Program-made: the position numbers and the translations under genes | Part shown: positions 26,202 through 34,859 of the stretch, piece after piece | Numbering within the stretch: the first letter of the stretch is position 1 | How the letters are laid out: each line of letters opens with the position of its first letter | Assembly (NCBI RefSeq): GCF_000331105.1 | Contig: NC_020054.1 | Span: forward strand, 4,804,555-4,868,554 | Origin: Fibrella aestuarina BUZ 2 | GTDB taxonomy: Bacteria; Bacteroidota; Bacteroidia; Cytophagales; Spirosomataceae | Reading direction: 5' to 3' | Length of the DNA: 64,000 nucleotides | The notes under the pieces: generated by a model | Seen by the model: the letters and a program-made list of their open reading frames with translations, nothing else | What the model was told of the DNA's origin: nothing | Databases searched by the model: none

Positions 26202-26912
26202 ATGCTCAAACACGTACCCAACGCCATGACCTGCGGCAACCTGCTTTGCGGGTGTCTGGGCATTCTCTTCACCATGCAGGGCGAGCTCGTCACGGCTGCC
26301 TGGCTCATCATTCTGGCGGGAGTGCTCGACTTTGGCGACGGATTCGTGGCACGGGCCGTGGGGGCATCGGGGCCGTTTGGCAAAGAGCTCGATTCGCTCG
26401 CCGACGTGGTTACGTTTGGCGTGCTGCCTTCGTTCATCCTTCTCCAATTGCTGCGCGGCGACACACCGGGCCAGCCCATCACATTCGGCTGGCCGCTGCT
26501 GTCATTTGCCATCGCGGTTTGTGGGGCGCTGCGGCTGGCGCGGTTCAACATCGATACCCGACAGACCGACCAGTTTCTGGGCGTACCCATTCCGGCCAAT
26601 GCCATCACGGCGGCCTCGTTTCCGATGATCGTGGCCTTCCAGCCGCAGTACGCGCCCATCGTACTGAGCCCCATCTTTCTGTACGGCTACATCGTGATCA
26701 TGTCGCTGCTGATGGTGTCGGAGCTGCCTTTGATGGCATTCAAATTCAAGTCGTTTGGCTGGGCGGCCAACCAGATCAAATACAGTTTCCTCTTCGCCTC
26801 GGTGCTGCTGATCGTCCTCCTCCACTACGCCGCCATTCCGCTGATTATCCTGCTGTACATCCTGCTGTCTGTGCTGACAAACCAGCGGGAAGGCTCCCCA
26901 GCCAGCCACTAA
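26202..26912 (+). CDS. pssA: CDP-diacylglycerol--serine O-phosphatidyltransferase
   Basis: PssA makes phosphatidylserine, the precursor of phosphatidylethanolamine. The 236-residue integral membrane protein has the CDP-alcohol phosphotransferase motif DG-x2-AR-x8-G-x3-D-x3-D in GDGFVARAVGASGPFGKELD plus SLAD. About seven hydrophobic segments follow. The start at 26202 (MLKHVPNAMTCGNLLCG) is the family N-terminus. The preceding in-frame codons come from the repeat arm. purS follows on the same strand. Confidence 0.92.
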   Translation: MLKHVPNAMTCGNLLCGCLGILFTMQGELVTAAWLIILAGVLDFGDGFVARAVGASGPFGKELDSLADVVTFGVLPSFILLQLLRGDTPGQPITFGWPLLSFAIAVCGALRLARFNIDTRQTDQFLGVPIPANAITAASFPMIVAFQPQYAPIVLSPIFLYGYIVIMSLLMVSELPLMAFKFKSFGWAANQIKYSFLFASVLLIVLLHYAAIPLIILLYILLSVLTNQREGSPASH

Positions 26913-26977
26913 CCAACGTAAACGCCTCCACGAAGCGCTGCTTCACGCAATCAATAATTCACTCTTTTACGTATATC

Positions 26978-27229
26978 ATGAAATTCTTCGCTGAAATCGA
27001 CATCATGCCCCAGAAAGAAATTCTGGACCCCCAGGGTAAAGCCGTTAAGCTGGGTTTGCACAACCTGAATATGGATACCATCGACAACGTCAGGATTGGC
27101 AAACATATCCGGCTGGAAGTCGACGCGGCCAGCGAAGAAGACGCCCGCACGACGATCGACGCCGCCTGTCGTCAGTTGCTGGCCAACCTGATCATGGAAG
27201 AATACAGTTTTACGCTGAAGGCGGCGTAA
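26978..27229 (+). CDS. purS: Phosphoribosylformylglycinamidine synthase subunit PurS
   Basis: PurS is the small bridging subunit of the PurLQS complex in de novo purine synthesis. The 83-residue protein starts MKFFAEIDIMPQKEILDPQG and contains GKAVKLGLHNL and VRIGKHIRLEV, as is typical. I start at 26978 because a long upstream in-frame extension is out-of-frame pssA sequence. purL and purQ are not in the window. Confidence 0.92.
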   Translation: MKFFAEIDIMPQKEILDPQGKAVKLGLHNLNMDTIDNVRIGKHIRLEVDAASEEDARTTIDAACRQLLANLIMEEYSFTLKAA

Positions 27230-27233
27230 TCCA

Positions 27234-27266
27234 AAACCTGATAGGTCTTGACGACCTATCAGGTTT
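27234..27266 (+). terminator. Hairpin terminator after purS
   Basis: AAACCTGATAGGTC (27234-27247) pairs with its perfect complement at 27253-27266 over a 5-nt loop, directly after the purS stop. It probably ends the pssA-purS transcript, although only a short T-stretch closes it. Confidence 0.7.
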
Positions 27267-27280
27267 GACCCTCATCAACA

Positions 27281-28291
27281 ATGACACCGATTTATGCACG
27301 CATCACGGGGTTGGGCTTTTACGTACCCGACAACGTGGTCACCAACGATGACCTGACGCAGTACATGGAAACCTCCGACACCTGGATTCAGGAGCGGACG
27401 GGCATCCGGCAGCGTCGGTATTTTACGTACGGCAAAGACACCAACGCCAGCATGGCCACCGCCGCCAGCCGCATGGCACTCGACCGGGCGGGTTTGCAAG
27501 CCGCTGACGTTGATCTGATCGTCTACGCCACCATTACGCCCGATTACTATTTTCCCGGTTCGGCGTTTCTGATGCAGCGCGAGCTGGGTCTGGAAGGCAC
27601 CGCCGTGATCGACATCCGCCAGCAGTGTTCGGGTTTCGTGTATGCGCTGTCGATCGCTGATCAGTTTATCCGGGGCGGCATGTACAAAACCGTACTCGTC
27701 GTGGGCTCCGAAATCCAGTCGACGTACCTGAACAAGAGCACCGAGGGCCGCAACGTAGCCGTGATTTTCGGAGACGGGGCTGGCGCTGCCGTTCTACAGG
27801 CTACCACCGACCCCGAACACCGGATTCTGAGCACGCATCTGCACGCCGACGGTCGCTATGCCGAAGACCTGATGGTGAAAGAGCCCGGTAGCAGCAGTCA
27901 CGCCGAGCGTTGGGTAACCCCCGAAACCCTGACCGACAACCAGTATGGCGTGACCATGAACGGCAACGCGGTCTTCAAGCATGCCGTGGTGCGCTTCATG
28001 GAAGTAATCAACGAAGCGCTGGAGGCTAACGGCAAAACCGCCGACGACCTCGACCTGCTCGTGCCGCATCAGGCCAATATTCGCATCTCTGACTACGTAC
28101 GGCAGCAGTTAAATCTGCCCGAAAGCAAAGTCTACAACAACATCGATCGCTACGGCAATACCACTGCCGCGTCCATCCCCATCGCCCTTACCGAGGCTTA
28201 CGAGGCAGGCCTGCTCCAACCCGGCAACCTGATTTGTCTCGCCGCGTTCGGCAGCGGCTTCACCTGGGCTTCGGCGCTGATTCGCTGGTAA
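27281..28291 (+). CDS. fabH: 3-oxoacyl-ACP synthase III (FabH)
   Basis: FabH condenses acetyl-CoA with malonyl-ACP to start fatty-acid synthesis. The 336-residue protein has the active-site Cys in IRQQCSGFVYAL, the His in VPHQANIRI and the Asn in RYGNTTAASIP. N-terminal ITGLGFYVPDNVVTN and TSDTWIQERTGI are canonical. Bacteroidota often carry several FabH-like proteins, some in aryl-polyene or flexirubin clusters. None of those partner genes is nearby. Confidence 0.9.
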   Translation: MTPIYARITGLGFYVPDNVVTNDDLTQYMETSDTWIQERTGIRQRRYFTYGKDTNASMATAASRMALDRAGLQAADVDLIVYATITPDYYFPGSAFLMQRELGLEGTAVIDIRQQCSGFVYALSIADQFIRGGMYKTVLVVGSEIQSTYLNKSTEGRNVAVIFGDGAGAAVLQATTDPEHRILSTHLHADGRYAEDLMVKEPGSSSHAERWVTPETLTDNQYGVTMNGNAVFKHAVVRFMEVINEALEANGKTADDLDLLVPHQANIRISDYVRQQLNLPESKVYNNIDRYGNTTAASIPIALTEAYEAGLLQPGNLICLAAFGSGFTWASALIRW

Positions 28292-28295
28292 AGAA

Positions 28296-28359
28296 GTTCA
28301 ACGTCCAATGTTGGCTGACGCGTCTACAATCGTGCGTCAGCCAACATTGGACGTTGAAC
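28296..28359. repeat. Perfect inverted repeat, 26-bp arms
   Basis: Arms at 28296-28321 and 28334-28359 pair perfectly with a 12-nt loop. They share GTTCAACGTCCAA and GGCTGACGC with the repeat at 21736-21818. It lies between the convergent fabH and AraC-family genes and is likely a two-way terminator. Confidence 0.9.
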
Positions 28360-28367
28360 ATTGAACG

Positions 28368-29213
28368 TCAAATTAGTCCTTTCCGGTACGCGCTGGGGGT
28401 TTGGCCGGTTAGGGCTTTGAAGGTTTTGTTGAAATGCGATAGGTTGGTATACCCCACGTCGGTGCCGATCGTCGCGATGGGCTGATCGGTGTGCAGCCGC
28501 TGCCGGGCCTGACTGACGCGGTATTCGTTGACAAAGTCGGTGAAGGTCAGGTGGGTCATTCGCTTGAAATAACGGCAGAACGCAGGCACCGTCAGGTTGG
28601 CCAGATCGGCCACCGTACGCAGGTCAATGGCCTCGGTATAATGCTCGGCAACGTACCTGTAGATCCGGTTGATGCGCTGTTCTTCCTTCGGGTCGACCGC
28701 AAACTGAATGCCCTCGGCCTGTAGGGGCTGAATGTCGGGCGCCTGCCCCATTCGCTGAAACACCGTCAGCAGAGTTAGTAGTCGGTCGAAACCCGACTGG
28801 TAGGGCAGTTGCCGTAACAGTGGCCCCACCGCCCGCTTGGTATCAGGCCCAAAGGCTAAGCCTTGTCCGGCCCGTTCAAACAACCGCCGCACCGCCTCCA
28901 TCTCGGGTTTAAGCAAAAAATCGGGACCCATAAAATCGTCGCGCAGCTGCACCACCACCTCTTCATACGGTCCTTCTTTGTCGTAGCTGAAGTTCAGGTG
29001 AGGTACGTTCGGGCCGATGAACACCAGTTCCCCGTCGTCGTAGGCCGATACGTGCTGCCCCACATGCCGCCGCCCGTTGCCTTCCGGGATATAGACGATC
29101 TCATATTCTGGATGATAATGCCAGTAGACCCAGCAGGTTTGCGGCTGCGTCAGGTGCACAATCTTAAACGAACTATCGGGCTGGGGATCTATCTTTTCGA
29201 ATTGCAGGCGCAT
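28368..29213 (-). CDS. AraC-family transcriptional regulator
   Basis: A 281-residue regulator with an N-terminal cupin-like sensor (WVYWHYHPEYEIVYI, then VGQHVSAYDDGELVFIGPNVPH) and a C-terminal double helix-turn-helix of the AraC type (LRTVADLANLTVPAFCRYFK; IATIGTDVGYTNLSHFNKTF; GQTPSAYRKG). Such proteins usually sense a small molecule, often a sugar, and activate nearby transport or catabolic genes. The divergent neighbour is an MFS transporter, a plausible target. Confidence 0.9.
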   Translation of the reverse strand: MRLQFEKIDPQPDSSFKIVHLTQPQTCWVYWHYHPEYEIVYIPEGNGRRHVGQHVSAYDDGELVFIGPNVPHLNFSYDKEGPYEEVVVQLRDDFMGPDFLLKPEMEAVRRLFERAGQGLAFGPDTKRAVGPLLRQLPYQSGFDRLLTLLTVFQRMGQAPDIQPLQAEGIQFAVDPKEEQRINRIYRYVAEHYTEAIDLRTVADLANLTVPAFCRYFKRMTHLTFTDFVNEYRVSQARQRLHTDQPIATIGTDVGYTNLSHFNKTFKALTGQTPSAYRKGLI

Positions 29214-29352
29214 AGTGAGCAGAAAAAGGGGGCATGGTTACTGTTGCCTAGTTAACACCAAAACGGACAAAAAGCGCCTTTTGGCCCTCAATTTGATTAA
29301 TGTAGCATCAGAAAGCGTAAATCCGGTAGCAGTAACATGCCCAACAGCACGC

Positions 29353-29360
29353 TACCTTTG
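29353..29360 (+). promoter_or_regulatory. MFS gene -7 box TACCTTTG
   Basis: TACCTTTG matches TAnnTTTG and ends 5 nt before the MFS ATG, so the transcript would be leaderless or nearly so. No TTG lies at the usual spacing upstream. Confidence 0.5.
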
Positions 29361-29365
29361 ATACT

Positions 29366-30550
29366 ATGAATACGACCGCTTCACGACCCCAAAACCCCTT
29401 CGTCCGTAACGTAGCCACTTTCTTCGGCAGCGCACAGGCGCGGGCTGTCGGGCTGGTATTTGCGTCGGACAGTGTGCTGTTTGGCAGTTGGGTATCGCAC
29501 ATCCCGCATGTGAAAGCGAGCCTGCACCTCGACGACGCCCAACTGGGTATGACGCTCTTTGCAATGCCCGCCGGTTTGCTGACGATGAACCCGCTCACGG
29601 GCTGGCTCATTGGGCGGCTGGGGCCGGTGCAGGCCTGTTTCTGGGCCGCTATTTTCCTATGTCTGTTTATGTGCATTCCCGTCAATGCCCCCAACGTGTG
29701 GGTGCTGGTTGGCGGGTTGTATGGTGTCGGCCTGAGCGCCGCCCTCATTAACGTGGGTATGAACACGCTGGCTACCGACGTAGAAAAAGCGCATGGTATC
29801 TCCATCATGTCGTCGTGCCACGGTATGTGGAGCGTAGGCGGTATGGTTGGCTCGGCCGTGGCCGGGGTAGCGATTGCGCAGCATGTACCACCGGGTGTGC
29901 ACGTAGCCCTCATGGCCCTGCTGGTGTTGGGCCTGACTTTCCTGATCCGGCCGGCCTTGCAAAGCATCCCGCTGACCGTTCCCGAAAAGGCCTCTTCGTT
30001 TGTGCGCCCCAACATCGACCTGTTCCTGATGATTCTGATCGGACTGGCGCTAGCGATGGGCGAAGGCGTTGCGTTTGACTGGAGCGCCGTTTACCTGCGC
30101 GAAACCCTTGGCGCGAGCAGTCAGGTAGCGGCGTTGGGCTTCGGTGCCTTCTCGCTGACGATGACGCTGGGCCGTTTCACTGGCGATGTCATCATTCCCC
30201 ATATCGGCGGGCGTCGCTGGCTGTTCATCGGCGGTATCGTCGGGGCAGTGGGTCTGTTGCTGGCGGTGCTGTTCCCCTACCCGCCCGTGGCGCTGATCGG
30301 CTTTGCGCTGCTGGGCGCTGGCTGCTCGCTGGGTGCGCCCATCCTCTACGGTGCTGCCCTGCGCGTGCCGGGCATTGCGCCTGCCGCTGGTCTGGCTACG
30401 TTTGCCACTTTCAGTTTCATTGGTTTTCTGGCTGGGCCGCCCATTATCGGGTTTGTGGCCGACGCCTTCGGGCTTCCCTGGGGGCTGGTTTTTGTCGCTG
30501 CAACCTTGCTCATCTCGGCCGGCCTGAGCCGAATCGTTAATTTGTTTTAG
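29366..30550 (+). CDS. MFS transporter (YbjJ-like)
   Basis: A 394-residue transporter with about twelve hydrophobic segments. The first loop region (FGSWVSHIPHVKASLHLDDA) and GMTLFAMPAGLLTMNPLTG match the YbjJ/FucP-like branch of the major facilitator superfamily. The substrate is unknown. It is divergent from the AraC regulator and followed by a HAD phosphatase; together these could be a small sugar-handling unit, which is inference. Confidence 0.87.
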   Translation: MNTTASRPQNPFVRNVATFFGSAQARAVGLVFASDSVLFGSWVSHIPHVKASLHLDDAQLGMTLFAMPAGLLTMNPLTGWLIGRLGPVQACFWAAIFLCLFMCIPVNAPNVWVLVGGLYGVGLSAALINVGMNTLATDVEKAHGISIMSSCHGMWSVGGMVGSAVAGVAIAQHVPPGVHVALMALLVLGLTFLIRPALQSIPLTVPEKASSFVRPNIDLFLMILIGLALAMGEGVAFDWSAVYLRETLGASSQVAALGFGAFSLTMTLGRFTGDVIIPHIGGRRWLFIGGIVGAVGLLLAVLFPYPPVALIGFALLGAGCSLGAPILYGAALRVPGIAPAAGLATFATFSFIGFLAGPPIIGFVADAFGLPWGLVFVAATLLISAGLSRIVNLF

Positions 30551-30565
30551 TCATCAATTGTCATC

Positions 30566-30642
30566 GGTTGTCATTCGCTGCGCTGTCATTCGTTGTAAGT
30601 CAATGGCTTTTACCATGAATGACAGCGCAGCGAATGACAACC
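30566..30642. repeat. Perfect inverted repeat, 26-bp arms (GTCATTCGCTGCGC)
   Basis: Arms at 30566-30591 and 30617-30642 are perfectly complementary, with further GTCAT words on both sides. It lies between the co-directional MFS and HAD genes. Confidence 0.85.
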
Positions 30643-30656
30643 AATGACTTTTTCTC

Positions 30657-31313
30657 ATGCTCAAAGCAGTCATCTTCGATATGGACGGCGTCATCGCCGA
30701 TACCAATTCCCACCACGAAATTGCCTGGCGGAAATACTACGAGCTGCATGGCCGTACGCTCTCAAACGACGAGTTTGTCGAGTACATTTCGGGAAAACAC
30801 AACCGGCAGATCGTGAGTCACCTGTTTCCAGGGCAGGATCTGCCGCTGGACGACGTCGACCGGCTAGGGTACGAAAAGGAAGCCCTGTTCCGCGAACTCT
30901 ACGCCCCCGACATCAAGCCCGTGCCGGGTATTCCCGACTTTCTGGCCATGCTGAAAGCGCACGGCATCAAAACCGCCGTGGCGACGTCGGCACCCGTCGA
31001 GAACCTTGATTTTGTAATCGATACGCTGCAACTCCGCCCGTTCTTCGACGAACTGTTGCACGAAAAGCTGGTCACGCGCCCCAAACCCAACCCCGAAATT
31101 TACCTGAAGGCCATGGCAATGCTGGGCGTTTCGGCCGAAGACTCCATCGTCTTTGAAGACTCGATGACGGGCATCCGGGCGGGGCGGGCGTCGGGCGCTA
31201 AAGTCGTCGGTGTCGCCACAACCCACAGCCCGGCCGAGCTCGCCGAACTGACCAACGATGTCATCACCGATTTTACCGAAATGACCTGGGAACGGCTGAC
31301 CAAGCCGAGGTGA
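30657..31313 (+). CDS. HAD-superfamily hydrolase (beta-phosphoglucomutase-like)
   Basis: A 218-residue HAD hydrolase of subfamily IA with a helical cap. Motif I is VIFDMDGVIAD, motif II is the Thr/Ser in VATSAPVEN, the motif III Lys is in TRPKPNPEIY, and motif IV is IVFEDSMTGIRAG. The family includes beta-phosphoglucomutases and sugar or glycolate phosphatases. The exact substrate is open. It follows the MFS gene on the same strand. Confidence 0.87.
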   Translation: MLKAVIFDMDGVIADTNSHHEIAWRKYYELHGRTLSNDEFVEYISGKHNRQIVSHLFPGQDLPLDDVDRLGYEKEALFRELYAPDIKPVPGIPDFLAMLKAHGIKTAVATSAPVENLDFVIDTLQLRPFFDELLHEKLVTRPKPNPEIYLKAMAMLGVSAEDSIVFEDSMTGIRAGRASGAKVVGVATTHSPAELAELTNDVITDFTEMTWERLTKPR

Positions 31314-31333
31314 AAGAAATAGTTTGGCGTTTA

Positions 31334-31394
31334 TAGTTTGGGGTTAAAATTGGCGCAAGCGAGAATGTGGCAGCCAACTTTAACCCTCAAACTT
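31334..31394. repeat. Imperfect inverted repeat (GTTTGGGGTTAAA words)
   Basis: AGTTTGGGGTTAAAATTGGC on the left pairs with GCCAACTTTAACCCTCAAAC on the right with one bulge. It lies between the convergent HAD and MOSC genes and overlaps the MOSC stop codon. Confidence 0.65.
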
Positions 31395-31893
31395 ATTTTA
31401 TCAAGTTGACCGCATCGCCTACCTGCACGGTGCCGCCCTGCACTACGCGGGCGGTGATGCCGCCGTGGCCGCGCAGGGCGTTGTACCCGCCTTCACCCAG
31501 GGCTGTCTCCATCTTTGAGCAGGGATAGCATTCGCCTGTGTATTCCAGCACGACGTCATCGCCAAGGCTAAACCGTTGTCCTTTCAGTGCGAGCAGGTTG
31601 ATACCCGACACCACCAGGTTACGGCGTAGCAGCGCCGGGTCAATGGGCAACGTACCGGGCTGCCCGCCCGTCAGGAACGACGCAATAACCGGCAGATGCT
31701 CGGCCTGAATCAGCGTTACGTCGCGCTTGCCGCTTTGCCCGCTGTAGTGATCGCCCACCAGACCGCCATTCGCATCAACCCGTACCGATGAAACGGCCGT
31801 GACAGGTACGTTCCGCGCCGGGCGAATCCCGATCCAGGTTACCCGACCGGACTGCGGAATCACCGTAAACAGGTCTTTAATGTTAGCAGGCAT
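31393..31893 (-). CDS. MOSC-domain protein
   Basis: A 166-residue protein with a stand-alone MOSC domain. The conserved Cys lies in GECYPCSKMETAL, followed by NALRGHGGITARVV and GTVQVGDAV. MOSC domains bind the molybdenum cofactor and transfer sulfur or reduce N-hydroxylated compounds (as in YiiM-type proteins). The N-terminal RVTWIGIRPARNVPV is typical of that group. It is convergent with the HAD gene, and its specific substrate is unknown. Confidence 0.87.
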   Translation of the reverse strand: MPANIKDLFTVIPQSGRVTWIGIRPARNVPVTAVSSVRVDANGGLVGDHYSGQSGKRDVTLIQAEHLPVIASFLTGGQPGTLPIDPALLRRNLVVSGINLLALKGQRFSLGDDVVLEYTGECYPCSKMETALGEGGYNALRGHGGITARVVQGGTVQVGDAVNLIK

Positions 31894-31907
31894 AAGAAAT
31901 CAGTATG

Positions 31908-31974
31908 CCGTATACAGTGATCAGTATGCAGTTGGCGCAAGCAGTGCGCACGGCCTACTGATCACTATACACGG
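31908..31974. repeat. Imperfect inverted repeat (GTGATCAGTATGC words)
   Basis: CCGTATACAGTGATCAGTA on the left pairs with TACTGATCACTATACACGG on the right with two mismatches. The spacer lies between the MOSC gene and a lipoprotein gene on the same strand. Confidence 0.6.
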
Positions 31975-31975
31975 T

Positions 31976-32419
31976 CTAGATGGCCGGAACAAACTCCAGG
32001 TTGACGGGCGTATCGACGCCATCGACTTTGGTGGTCTGCCGGATGGCAAAGCGCGTGCGGCTTAGGGCGATAATGGGGAAGATTCCTTTGAAGCCCGTCA
32101 CGTTCACGTCGAGAGAGGCATTGTCTTCAACCAGGTACCACGTGCCGCCGTTGATGATCTGTTTGCTGCTTCGATCAATAGCCCGCGCCACGTTGTTGCT
32201 AGTGAACTGAATGTCGGCGTAGTTAAGGGCCAGCGCCTGCACGCCCAGCCGATTCAGGGCGATGGTGCCACCGCTAGTGTCGTTGATACGGTCGAGTCGC
32301 CAGTTGTTAGCCGCCAGCAATTCGGTACGGCCTTCGAGCGTAACGACTCCGTTGTCATTCTTGCAGGAAACGGCACCCACAAACAGGGCGACTATCAGTA
32401 TCAATCGGGCAAAATGCAT
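31976..32419 (-). CDS. Putative lipoprotein
   Basis: A 147-residue protein with a lipoprotein signal (ARLILIVALFVGAVSCKND). The body has beta-rich segments such as LLAANNWRLDRINDTSG and GGTWYLVEDNASLDVNV, resembling the lipocalin-like or META-type small lipoproteins of Bacteroidota. No function can be assigned. It is divergent from a second putative lipoprotein gene. Confidence 0.7.
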   Translation of the reverse strand: MHFARLILIVALFVGAVSCKNDNGVVTLEGRTELLAANNWRLDRINDTSGGTIALNRLGVQALALNYADIQFTSNNVARAIDRSSKQIINGGTWYLVEDNASLDVNVTGFKGIFPIIALSRTRFAIRQTTKVDGVDTPVNLEFVPAI

Positions 32420-32508
32420 AGGTGTATGTTGAGGTTGATTACGCGAAAAACGAACAAATTTCCGATTTGGCGTATATTAGTGTAACAACTCGATTATTCC
32501 GCTGTGCC

Positions 32509-33045
32509 ATGAATCGGTTCTTTTTATCCATAGGTCTGCTGGTGGGCTGCCTGGGCTGCGTCTCGAACCGCCCCATGAAGGGCCACACGCCCACTGATCC
32601 GTCGGAATATTACGTGCAGGCGTCGCCGCTGGAAGAACTGAACCGGCGCATCCTGCCCGACCCCATTGGCGGGCTGGGCCACAGTAACGACATCCAACTG
32701 CGCGTCACCGACATCCGGCTCACCAACCAGTATACCGTCCTCTACATGCTGTTCGATCACGGCGTGGGGCAAAACGCAGGTGGGTCAACCCAGATCTCGA
32801 TCGACCCGAAAGCGAAGCTGGTAAGCCGGGATGGCAAGTCCACGTTTGCCTTCGTCAAAGCCGAAGGCATCCCGCAAACGCCTGAACACCTCGACGTTCA
32901 GGCTGCCGACAAGGCCCGGTTTATCCTCTATTTTGAGCGCCTGACACCCGGTCTCAACGAGTTTGCCCTCTTCGAGTGCGAAGACACCGCCACGACCACC
33001 TGCTGGAACATCACCGACATGCACGTCGAAAATCCGGCTCAATAG
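32509..33045 (+). CDS. Putative lipoprotein
   Basis: A 178-residue protein with a lipoprotein signal (FFLSIGLLVGCLGCVSN). The mature part has beta-type segments (IQLRVTDIRLTNQYTVLYMLF; QISIDPKAKLVSRDGKSTF; LNEFALFECEDTA). Family unknown. I place the start at 32509 because the 29 upstream in-frame residues contain no signal-peptide features and the Met at 32509 begins the hydrophobic leader. The gene ends before a strong convergent terminator. Confidence 0.7.
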   Translation: MNRFFLSIGLLVGCLGCVSNRPMKGHTPTDPSEYYVQASPLEELNRRILPDPIGGLGHSNDIQLRVTDIRLTNQYTVLYMLFDHGVGQNAGGSTQISIDPKAKLVSRDGKSTFAFVKAEGIPQTPEHLDVQAADKARFILYFERLTPGLNEFALFECEDTATTTCWNITDMHVENPAQ

Positions 33046-33079
33046 ACCGGATCATCAGTAATCGCATCAGGCCTCTTTA

Positions 33080-33130
33080 AAAACGGTACGCCCGACTTTC
33101 ATCAAAATCGAAAGTCGGGCGTACCGTTTT
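33080..33130. terminator. Convergent terminator, 21-bp stem
   Basis: AAAACGGTACGCCCGACTTTC (33080-33100) pairs perfectly with 33110-33130 over a 9-nt loop. A-tracts on one side and T-tracts on the other make it a two-way terminator between the lipoprotein gene and porX. Confidence 0.9.
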
Positions 33131-33142
33131 GGCTTTATATTC

Positions 33143-34705
33143 CTACCGTTTTGGTGTCAGGTAGGCGAAGGGAATGATGATCTCTTCAAGTGACACACCA
33201 CCGTGCTGGAATGTATCGCGGTAGTAGTTGACGTAGTAGTTGTAGTTGTTCGGATACGCGAAGAAGTAATATTCCGTCGTAAACACGTAGGCCGTCGAGA
33301 CGTTGGGCTTGGGCAGGAAAAACCGTTCCGGCTTCCGGGCCACAAACAGGTGAGCGTCGTCGAAACCGAGGTTTTTACCTTGCTTGTAACGCAGGTTGGT
33401 GTTGGTTTCGCGGTACCCCACAATCTTGGCTGGTTTCTGCACCCGAATCATGCCGTGGTCGGTCGTAATCACCAGGCGACCACCTTTGTCGGCGATTTTC
33501 TTCAGCAGGTCAAACAAGGGCGAGTGCAGGAACCACGAGCGCGTCAGGCTGCGGTAGCCCGACTCATCCGGAGCCAACTCTTTGATCATGGCCATGTCGG
33601 TACGGGCGTGGCTCAGCATATCCACGAAGTTGTACACGACCACGTTCAACTGATTCTGCATCAGGTTATTGACGTTATCGACCAGCGATTTCCCCTGGTT
33701 GATGTTCAGAATCTTGTTGTACGACATCTTCACGTTCAGCCGTGCCTTGTCGAGTTGCCGCTTCAGGAATTCGTCTTCGTGGTTGTTGAGGCCCGCTTCT
33801 TCGTTGTCGTCGTTCACCCAGATGTCGGGGTGCTGCCGCTCCATCTCGCTGGGCATCAGTCCCGAGAAAATCGAGTTCCGGGCAAAGCTTGTGGTCGTGG
33901 GCAGGATCGAGTAATACGACGACTCCTCCTGTACCGTGTAGAAATCGGCGATGATCGGCTCGATTACCTTCCACTGATCGTAGCGCAGGTTATCGATCAG
34001 GACGAAGAACAGCGGCGCTTCCGACGACGACAGCAGCGGGAACACCTTCTTCCGCATCAGGTTGTTCGACATCAGCGGCTTGTCGATTTTCGGGTCGTTG
34101 AGCCAGTCTTCGTAGTTCTCCATGATGAACTTGCAGAAGTTAGCATTCGCCTCGCTTTTCTGCATGTTCAACACCTCCGACATGCTGTTGTCCTGCGCGC
34201 TGTCGAGTTCCAGTTCCCAGTAAATCAGCTTCTTATACACATCGGTCCATTCCGCGTGGTCCATCCGGTCATTGAACTGCATGGCCAGGTTCCGGAAATC
34301 CTGCTGATAGCCAATGTTGGTGCGCTCCGTCACCAGCCGTTTGTTGTCGAGGTTTTTCTTCAGCGACAGCAGCAACTGACTGGGGTTGATGGGTTTGATG
34401 AGGTAATCGGCAATTTTCGACCCGATTGCCTCTTCCATGATGTGCTCTTCTTCACTTTTGGTGATCATCACCACCGGCAGGTTGGGCCGCATCTGCTTGA
34501 TCTGCGCGAGCGTTTCGAGGCCGGTCATACCGGGCATCATCTCGTCGAGCAGCACCAGGTCAAACTGGGCTTGCTCAACTTGATCGAGCGCATCGGCCCC
34601 CGAGTTGACGGGCGTAACGGCGTATCCTTTGTTTTTCAGGAAAAGTATATGGGGCTTTAACAGATCAATTTCGTCGTCAGCCCAGAGAATCGTGTAGTTC
34701 TGCAT
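33143..34705 (-). CDS. porX: T9SS response regulator PorX (receiver + PglZ domain)
   Basis: A 520-residue protein with an N-terminal CheY-like receiver (YTILWADDEIDLLKPH; phospho-acceptor Asp in DLVLLDEMMPGMTGLE; Lys in YLIKPINPSQLL). A linker leads to a C-terminal PglZ/alkaline-phosphatase-like domain (FVLIDNLRYDQWKVIEP, TTDHGMIRV). This pairing defines PorX, which with the PorY kinase and SigP controls type IX secretion genes in Bacteroidota. No kinase gene is adjacent. The other T9SS-linked genes lie at 8-18 kb. Confidence 0.92.
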   Translation of the reverse strand: MQNYTILWADDEIDLLKPHILFLKNKGYAVTPVNSGADALDQVEQAQFDLVLLDEMMPGMTGLETLAQIKQMRPNLPVVMITKSEEEHIMEEAIGSKIADYLIKPINPSQLLLSLKKNLDNKRLVTERTNIGYQQDFRNLAMQFNDRMDHAEWTDVYKKLIYWELELDSAQDNSMSEVLNMQKSEANANFCKFIMENYEDWLNDPKIDKPLMSNNLMRKKVFPLLSSSEAPLFFVLIDNLRYDQWKVIEPIIADFYTVQEESSYYSILPTTTSFARNSIFSGLMPSEMERQHPDIWVNDDNEEAGLNNHEDEFLKRQLDKARLNVKMSYNKILNINQGKSLVDNVNNLMQNQLNVVVYNFVDMLSHARTDMAMIKELAPDESGYRSLTRSWFLHSPLFDLLKKIADKGGRLVITTDHGMIRVQKPAKIVGYRETNTNLRYKQGKNLGFDDAHLFVARKPERFFLPKPNVSTAYVFTTEYYFFAYPNNYNYYVNYYRDTFQHGGVSLEEIIIPFAYLTPKR

Positions 34706-34859
34706 GGAAGGAATAAACAGTTGGCGTTCGGAGTTTGGCGGTTGTTGCTACCCATCTGTCGCCCCAACTGGAACGGGACAGGCGGCTGATTCAACGCGGC
34801 AAACCATGCTTGTTTAAACAGCTAACGCCTCCTTCTGTTCGTGGCGTTCGATTTTAATA

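Noticed and set aside
33203..34660. 485-residue plus-strand ORF antisense to porX
   Set aside because: It is a shadow of the porX frame with biased composition (Val, His, Gln, Arg) and no motifs; porX is firmly supported.
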